Of a stretch of DNA of 64,000 bases, positions 56,800 to 64,000 are shown piece by piece (the stretch's first letter is position 1; every line of letters begins with the position of its first letter). The translations under genes and the position numbers were made by a program. The notes under the pieces are model-generated. The model made no database searches. It saw only the letters and a list, made by a program, of their open reading frames with translations, and was not told the origin of the DNA. The stretch covers positions 77,559,440-77,623,439 of the forward strand of contig NC_037683.1 of assembly GCF_003255815.1 (NCBI RefSeq), given 5' to 3'. This stretch comes from Theropithecus gelada. Lineage: Eukaryota > Chordata > Mammalia > Primates > Cercopithecidae.

Positions 56800-57055
56800 T
56801 ACTTCCAGAAGCCTCTATTGATAATGGTAATAATAACTACTATTATTTTGTAGTAGCCTACCTGTTACTAGTACTGGTATAATGTTTAGGAAATTTCTTG
56901 TATATTGACTTCCAAACAAACCAGTAAGTTAGAGATTATTATCTATATTTTCAATAACACTTTGAAATTCAGAGTAGTTATCATATTGCTCAAAGTCAAA
57001 CAGCCAGGAAATGGCAGAGTAAACATAGGACTTGAAGAAGTGTTGTGCTAAAGGT
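56800..57055 (-). mobile_element. MIR, minus strand
   Basis: ATAATGGTAATAATAACTAC, TGTTACTAGTACTGGTATAA, CAAAGTCAAACAGCCAGGAA and GGCAGAGTAAACATAGGACT follow reversed MIR. Confidence 0.65.
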
Positions 57056-57069
57056 AGGTATCTTTGTTT

Positions 57070-57388
57070 CTTTGTTTCTTTTTCTTTCTTTTTTTTTTTT
57101 TTTAGAGACAAGGTCTGCCTCTGTCACCCAGGCTTGAGTACAGAGGCGCGATCATAGCTCACTGCAGCCTTGAACTCATGGGCTCAAGTGATCCCCCCGC
57201 CTTGGCATCTCAAATAGCTGGTACTACAGGGGTGCATGCCATCATGCCTGGCTGATTTTTGAATTTTTTTGTAGAGACAGAATCTTGCTATGTTGCTTAG
57301 GATGGTCTTGAATTCCTGGCCTCAAGCAATCCTCCCATTCAGCCTCCCAAAGTGCTGGCATTAAAGGTATGTGTCACCATGCCCAGCC
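57070..57388 (-). mobile_element. Alu (AluJ-like), minus strand
   Basis: TTTC-rich tail, GAGACAAGGTCTGCCTCTGT, both monomers, end CATGCCCAGCC. High divergence. Confidence 0.92.
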
Positions 57389-57724
57389 CTGTTTCATTTT
57401 TTAAAATATTTTTTTTGAGTTTTGAAACAGCAAGTTAGATTTATACAAATCCTACACAAAGCTAAATGTTTAGCGAAATTATTTTTCTTGATTTCTGGTT
57501 ACCCAAAAAAAGTATTGGTTGGGCAAATTGCCTATTGTAGATCAGAGGGAAGGGCTTTAAAAGGAACATAATGACAACCACAGGGCTTTGTTGATTGCCT
57601 TTGTTGCAGGCCATCCATTAAGTTCATTTGAAGTATATCCTTTAATATTCCCCATATGGGCCTGTGAGTAGTAGAACCATGTACTTGTACTTCCTACAGG
57701 AGAAAAGTGAGTGGTAAAAATTTC

Positions 57725-58420
57725 TATCTTTGAATGCCTGAAAATATCTTATTTTGCCTTAATGATTGAATAATACTTAGTTGGGCATAAAATTATTGAT
57801 TTACAGCTATTTTCCTCAGAACTTCGAAAATTTTGACTTAGTTGGTCTTGACGTTTATTTTTAAGATGTTTCCTAAGCATCTAATTATTGTTCCTTTAAG
57901 AGTTTTGTTTTATTCTGATGTTTTTCTGTTCCATCATAATGTATCCAGATGTGGATTTATCTTTCTCCTGATCATGCTTTCTATCTAAGGACTTCTTTCT
58001 CTAATTCTGGAGGATCTCTCCAAATATTCTATCTTCATAATTTTTTTCCATTCTTTTCAGAAATTGATATTAGATATATATTGGAGCTGGCCAATCTATC
58101 TTACAGCCCTTTCAACCGAACCTTAATTTTAAAGAACAGACTCTTCTCTCCTATGCTTCCTCTTAGATAAAGTAAGATAACAGCTCCTTGGCATTATCTT
58201 CAAATTTACTGTTCTTTTTTAATATGTCACATATATATTTGAACTCATCTGTTGAACTTTTCTAGTTCAGTTGACTTATACTTTTATTTTCTAAGATTCT
58301 TAATTGTTTTTTATATCTACCTGTTCTTACTCTGCTTTTTAATGTTCATAAATTTGTAATTATTTAAATGGATGTTTCTTTATTCATCTCATTAATTATC
58401 CTAAACATATTTATCTTATT
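57725..58420 (-). mobile_element. Possible L1M fragment, minus strand
   Basis: CTTAGTTGGGCATAAAATTA, TTTTCCTCAGAACTTCGAAA and ATCCAGATGTGGATTTATCT resemble reversed old-L1 sequence. It seems to continue at 58590-58810 after the Alu monomer. Confidence 0.45.
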
Positions 58421-58426
58421 TTAGTT

Positions 58427-58586
58427 TTTATTTTTTTTTTACAGACAGTCTCATTCTCTTGCCTAGGCTGGAGTGCAGTGTCACAATCATATCTCACTAC
58501 AGCCTCAAACTCCTTGGCTCAAGTGATCATCCAACTCCAGTCTCCCAAGTTACTAAGATTATAGATGTGAGCCACTGCACCTGGCT
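58427..58586 (-). mobile_element. Alu monomer (FLAM-like), minus strand
   Basis: T tail, ACAGACAGTCTCATTCTCTT, TCTCACTACAGCCTCAAACT and GAGCCACTGCACCTGGCTC; a single monomer only. Confidence 0.82.
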
Positions 58587-58819
58587 CTAAACATTTTTAT
58601 TTTAAAGTCTTTGTATGACTGTTCTATGCAATTAATTTCATTTGGGCTGAGTTTATAATTGGATGGGGGATTTGGCTTTCTTAGAATTAGATTCTTTTAT
58701 GTGTTTTGGAATTTTAGTTTGCAGGTTCATTTTGAACTTAAGAGATTTTTGCTTTTTATGTTATTTCTTTTATTCTCCCTCTTTGACGGATGCTTTTGTA
58801 GTTTCACAGTTACTTTCAC

Positions 58820-61800
58820 CTGGTTCCCCATGCCCATTCCATAATTAGGCATTATAATGGTGTTTCATGTTTCCCTGCTCTGTGATGACTTGGGCAATAT
58901 CACAGATACATCGAGTAAGCAGAAAACCTGACTCAATTCTTTTCCTAAGACATCTTTCCTTCTTTTCTAGGTCCACAGCTGCTGATACCCCTGGGGCCCC
59001 AGAGAGTAGGTCCTCCATCATTTTGTACAGCTTTCTTTTATAAATGTGTGGCTATCTGGGTATTTTCAGAGAAGGGAGGAGGCCCTACCTCAGTCTTTGG
59101 CTTGAAAGAGTGAGCCAGACTCCCTTCCCATCTACTCCATGGCAGTTTGGATTCTCATACCCCTCGGAATTCCAGTTCTCTACTGCCCCTGCCTGCTTCT
59201 GGCCTGCAGTTTGAGTTAGGCATTTCATTGACCTTAGCCCCACTTTCTTTATTTCTGTTTCTTTCTTAGTTGGTGGAGATTTATCTGGCCTTTAAGGCTG
59301 ATGACGCTTACTGGTTTTCACTTTTTAAAATTAAATTTTCAAATATAAAGTATGTGTTTAGATCAGAGGGGCTGTTTTGGAGCTTGAAGTTACAGGACTG
59401 ACTTGACCTGAACTATACCATTTCACTTGGCCTGCCTGCCTTTCTTTAAAGTCCTTTCCCCAGGAATGCCAAGAAACTATTTTATTACTGTCTCCTGTCC
59501 TTTCCTCCTTCTCTTACAAAGTTTCTTAAGAAATTAAGGGATTTACTTTCTTCCTAGTGTTACCTTGATTGGGCAATGTTCAGAATAAATTTCAAAGCTC
59601 CACCTTCAATGTAAATATCAGTGTTATCCCAAGCTAGGGAGAATAATATTAAGAAATGAGTAAGTTTACAGAAATTATTCTCAAGAACCAATTTTCAGGA
59701 GATGTGACATTTGATATGATGTGTATTCAAGTATAAACTTCCACTTAGCTTTCATGTGTGTTATAAAATAGCTGAAAGAGCTTCATGTGTTGTTAGAGTT
59801 CTCTTTCTTTTCCTTTTGAATAAGAAATAATATTGTAATAAAAACCTTCTTTGTATCAAAGCTCTTTAAAAAGCAAATGTTAATAAAACTGGAAATACTT
59901 TTTTCTTCATCTTAATAAATCCAGAGAACCAGAAAATACCCATGCTTCAGGGCACTTTTAAATGTACCCTGAATACTTTAGGCTTAAGGATAGTATTGTG
60001 CTGGAGACACTTCTCCAGCCCTCCTCGAAAATCTTTTAAAGACCCACTATAACTTTTCGGTCATTCCAGTAGGTTTGCTCTTTTGCTCAGATCCAGAACT
60101 CTGGTCATGCTAACCAACCAAAGTTAGACAACTTGCAATTCTTTCTTTATGTACAATAGTTTAATATTGACTATTGTTTTCAAAATTAGTATTTATTTTT
60201 AAAACAATTATTCTTAAAATCATTTGAAAGTATGTGCGCATGGTAAAATTTTTGCACAAAGTGAAAGCGAATTCAGTAAAAGCAAATCTCTCTAATTCCA
60301 GCCCATGCCTTCAGGCTTCCTCCTCAGAGATAGCCAGTGTTGCTGTTCCCTCGTGCATCCTTCCTCGCATCTTTTATGCATGGATATTACCTTTTTCATC
60401 AGTGGTTAGCATATCATACGCACTATTAGGAACCTTGTTTTTTACACGTAACAACTAATTTTGGAGCTCATTCCCCATCCGTATATACAAAGCTGTCTCA
60501 TGATTTTTTACATTAAAACAGTTAACTATTGCTAGAATCTTGCTGTACTTAACAAAGCGTTATGTAGGAGTTGTTAATGTCCATGACATGTTTGTTTTAT
60601 TTTAAAGTAGGATGAACCCTCTTTCTCTGCCCCTCCTGGTGGGTAGATTTTTAAACTTCATACTCAGAAAGATCACAGAGCAGAGTTCCACTGTGTGGCT
60701 CTTCAGTTCTGTGTTTTCAACAATAGGTGGCACCAGCAATTTCTGTATTTGGGCTGTATGTAGAGAGGAAGCATCATCATTTTGATAATTTTTCATTTCA
60801 TATTGTGTTCACAGATTATTAAGAGCAAAGATGTGTTTATCTGAAAGCCTAGAGGCTTGCACATGGATACATGCATACGTAGGGATTAAGAAGCACCTTG
60901 TAGAAAGGTACCTGTACTACGATGCTACAGCTCTTCCCTTGCCCTGGCCGTAGTTGCAGCTTCATCTAGTGAGACCAGACACTTAGTTAACACATGAGAT
61001 TTTATAATGATGAGTATGATTTTATATACATAGGAGATCTTTGCAGGTGCATCCTTTTGAGGTTTATCGTGGTAGAAATTTGGTGTTGGCCACACACATG
61101 AGAATGTATCATTGCACTGGAGGGTTATGTACTCTCAGAGCTTCACCTGTTACATTCGCATGGACAGTCCATCTCTAGCTCAGCCCTGACTCCTCCCTCA
61201 TGCTCCCTGTCGGTTGTGTCTAGAGGTCCCATCAGCATTTAAAACAGCATTTTCAAACTAAATTCATAGTTCTTGAGAGCGGTTCCCTTCTTCTTCTCCT
61301 TCTTTTTTTTTTTTTTTTGCCACTTTAGACTTCTCTTTATGAATTTCTACTTTACCCTTTTGTCTTTCAAAAAATTTGCTTTATTTCTATTTCCTGACAA
61401 CAAGGCCCTGATCACTTGATAACCGTGTGATTCTCCTGGCCACTTCCCTTTTGTTCTTATAAGTATGGGGAAAAAAATTCTCCTGGTTTGAGGATGAGAA
61501 ATGAATACAGTGGTCCTCATCAAAGTTTTCTAAGTTAAACATGTACTGATCCCGACAGATTATGTGATCCCAAACAATTTCGACACAAAGTACATGCTGA
61601 TGTCACCACTCTTCGCCTGTGTCCCTTGGGTCCCTGGACAGACCTCGGAAATGAAGTGAAGAAGGTTTCGTTCTATGACTCTTAGCAGCATTGTTTTTTA
61701 ATTGAATCAGTATTGCTTCTCCCTTGCTTTTCCTTCCTCAAGGGAGTTCAGAGCTCCTTGGCTTCACCTGGCTTTATGCAACGGTTTCATCCCATGATAG

Positions 61801-62635
61801 TATGTTGGGTTTCTGTCTTAATAGAACCTTTGGTCTTATAGAAGTCCCAGATAGATCTGCTGTGTATCTTGATCCCAAGGCTTTATACATTCCAGAGTTC
61901 CTGAAAGCTCTTGCAGTTACTGGCTTTTCCAGGATTCAAGTCACTCTTGCAGTCAATAGGAGGATGCTCACATGGAAACACTACAGCACACATAGAGAAT
62001 TATGAGTATTCTTTGTGCCCAAAGCTTCTGACTGATTGGCCCCATATTTTGCCATTGTGCTAGGATGGAGCTCCATATCAGAGAGGCCAATACAATCTGA
62101 AAGTCACTGCCTCTTCCATAAGTCCTGCTTTAAAACCTTCAGTAGCTTTTCTTAATTTTCCTTTCAAGGCTATCATTGTGTAGGCCTTTCTTTCTTTCTT
62201 TTTTTTCTTTGTAACATAGCGTGACCCAGAACCATCTTTAGGAGTGTGGCAAATTCAGTCTTGTCTTTCTAGGATGGGATAAGATAACCTGCCTCAGGGT
62301 GGAACACCCAACCCAGGGAGGAAGAGAAAACTAGGGGTGCTTGCTGAGGTTGCCAGTTGCTGCAGCAAGACCTGAGGCTCCAGTGCCTCCTTCTGTGCCA
62401 GTCCCCATCTGCAAAGCAAAGGCCCAGAACTGCTGTTATCATTCTTCCACAGACCTCTCCCCGCACCAGACTTCCTCCTTACATGCTAGAACTCTTGTTT
62501 TCCTTCCTAGGATGCTCCTATTGCTAGTTCTCACCAGAATTCATCTCTATATGGCTGAGGTCAGCTGTGCACCTTTTAAGCATGAATAATTCTGATTCCC
62601 TTTAAAACTGGATGGGTCGGTTTTCCAGGAATTTA
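58820..62635. other. Intronic stretch without confident repeats
   Basis: L1-like wording at 60180-60560 is weak. A CTT/T tract lies at 61285-61318 and a TTTC tract at 62186-62212. No recognisable gene. Confidence 0.4.
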
Positions 62636-62639
62636 CTTC

Positions 62640-62860
62640 AAACTAATTAATAATAATTGCTACCACTTACTGAGGCCATGATGTAAATCAGATACTTCAC
62701 ATCCACTGTCTTTTTTGTCCTCACCAATAGCTCTTATGTGATAAATATTGTTACTCCTTACTCATTTTTCAGTAGAGGAAACCAAGATTCAGGAGAACAA
62801 AGTAACTTGCCTAAGGTCACACAGATAAGGAGCAGCCAACTAAGGAGACTTGGCTTTTCT
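62640..62860 (-). mobile_element. MIR, minus strand
   Basis: ATTGCTACCACTTACTGAGG, TTTTTCAGTAGAGGAAACCA, AAGTAACTTGCCTAAGGTCA and CACAGATAAGGAGCAGCCAA follow reversed MIR. Confidence 0.78.
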
Positions 62861-63109
62861 CTTGAGACTTCGCTATCTCCAAACTTTGAAGCAATGCTAT
62901 AAAGTTCTACTTCAGAAGGAAGCAGGAAGCCATGTCATTTTCTTATCTTGACCTCTGCTTAGCTCCACCTTACCATTCCCTCTCCCTTAGGCATAGTCGG
63001 ATTGTTTCTGTGAGGCAGAGTTTGAGCCAAAGCATAGCACACTTTAACTTTCCCTCGGGAGGAGCTCATCTTTCTGTTTGAGTTTCAGATGTTTTCTCTG
63101 TTGGTAGTT

Positions 63110-63235
63110 TCTTCATTTATTCAACATATACTTAGTATAATGACTATATGCAAAATACTGAGTATAAAGTTGTTAAAAAGATGTATACGGATCTATCTTC
63201 GTGGAGTTTTATAGATTAGTTGGAAAGAATGCATG
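63110..63235 (-). mobile_element. L2-like 3' fragment, minus strand
   Basis: TTCATTTATTCAACATATAC, AAATACTGAGTATAAAGTTG and TTCGTGGAGTTTTATAGATT recall the reversed L2 3' end. Confidence 0.5.
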
Positions 63236-64000
63236 CTGTATCTAAATAAGAAAAAAATAATTAACCAAGCAAGAGGTCAGTTTACTTCTGTTCGTTCTTA
63301 CTGTCAAGATATTGGAAAGCAGAATTAATTTGAGTATCCAATACGTAATCTGTTGAGAAGAGCCACTTATGTGAATGTGACTGTCTCAGAGGCAGGGATT
63401 AGTAATTTAAACCAGCATATGTTTGAAGTTGATTAAAGGAAAATATTCAAATTCCTGAATAATGATTTAAATGTGCTGGAACATTACCTATTACCCACAC
63501 ATTACAGAGCAATATTTTAAAAATCTGGCCAGTGTTAAAATGATAACATTTCAGGTAGGTGGCGCCAATAAGTGTTCTTGCACTCATAGAATGTTGAGTT
63601 AGAAAATGTTGTGGGTTGCTTTGACCTTCTCCTTCCTCATTTTCCCTGAAGAAATTATAACTCAGAAAAATTGCATATGCAGTCTTTCCCTTACTTCTCA
63701 AATTCATGACTCGTAGGATGAATAGACTCTGGTTTATTCAAGGTCTCAAGAGTTCAAGTTGTCAACATTTCACCCTCTCATACATTAGCAATGTCAATGA
63801 CTTGGAAATTAATATGATTTGAACTTCATGATTCCTTCCCTTAGATGTGGTTGAAGTACTGTGAGCTCATCATTAAGAAGCAGTTAGTTAGCTTTTCTCT
63901 TTAGCCTGCCTTGTCTAAATTTCATCTTCTACTACTAAATGGTTTTACTAGTTCTAGTGACTCAAGAGGCAGTTTTACTCTGTGTGACTACTTTAGCAGA

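Larger units (their letters stand above)
3855..64000 (+). other. GLIS3: GLIS3 intron downstream of the start exon (continues past window)
   Basis: About 60 kb without another recognisable exon. All long open frames in it fall in L1, Tigger or Alu copies or in simple repeats. The gene is known for very large introns, consistent with no second exon appearing here. Individual repeats are listed separately. Confidence 0.8.

Noticed and set aside
1..64000. CRISPR arrays, operons, riboswitches or prokaryotic elements
   Set aside because: No spaced identical repeats or bacterial gene organisation; the window is primate intronic DNA.

Overview
This is primate nuclear DNA, most likely human: many Alu copies including AluY-like ones, primate L1 copies, and one recognisable protein-coding exon inside very long introns. 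The exon (start codon at 3467, splice donor after 3854) encodes the first 129 residues, plus one base of codon 130, of the long isoform of GLIS3, a GLI-similar Krüppel-type zinc-finger transcription factor. It reads on the + strand, so the window is the GLIS3 locus in gene orientation. I recognised the peptide; I did not run a search.

Layout: 1 to about 3368 is the 3' end of the intron upstream of the exon. The exon occupies about 3369-3854 and may carry a short 5' leader with an 8-codon upstream ORF. From 3855 to the end is about 60 kb of the next intron. I found no other host exon, no RNA gene and no CpG island.

The intron holds interspersed repeats of several ages. Primate-specific: about 18 Alu or Alu-monomer copies, a nearly full-length dead sense-strand L1 (35358-41787), and a short young L1 3' end (20503-20729). 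Older: fragmented minus-strand L1M pieces, an L2-like stretch, MIR copies, MLT1/MaLR LTR pieces, a truncated Tigger1 with transposase remnants, and several hAT-type elements, one with a perfect 8-bp target duplication. Simple repeats are TG, AC, AT, GA and pyrimidine tracts.

The most unusual structure is at 9.9-13.0 kb. A unique 0.39-kb segment (12610-13006) is copied in inverted orientation about 1.9 kb away into an L1M fragment (10367-10755). Part of that copy is repeated again as a direct duplicate at 9896-10035. The nesting with L1 and Alu sequence lets the order of events be read. A second unexplained structure is a fold-back inverted repeat with an AT-rich loop at 32251-32467, inside an L1 fragment. 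I found no undescribed gene system; the novelty here is in sequence rearrangements and candidate regulatory features around the GLIS3 long-isoform start exon.
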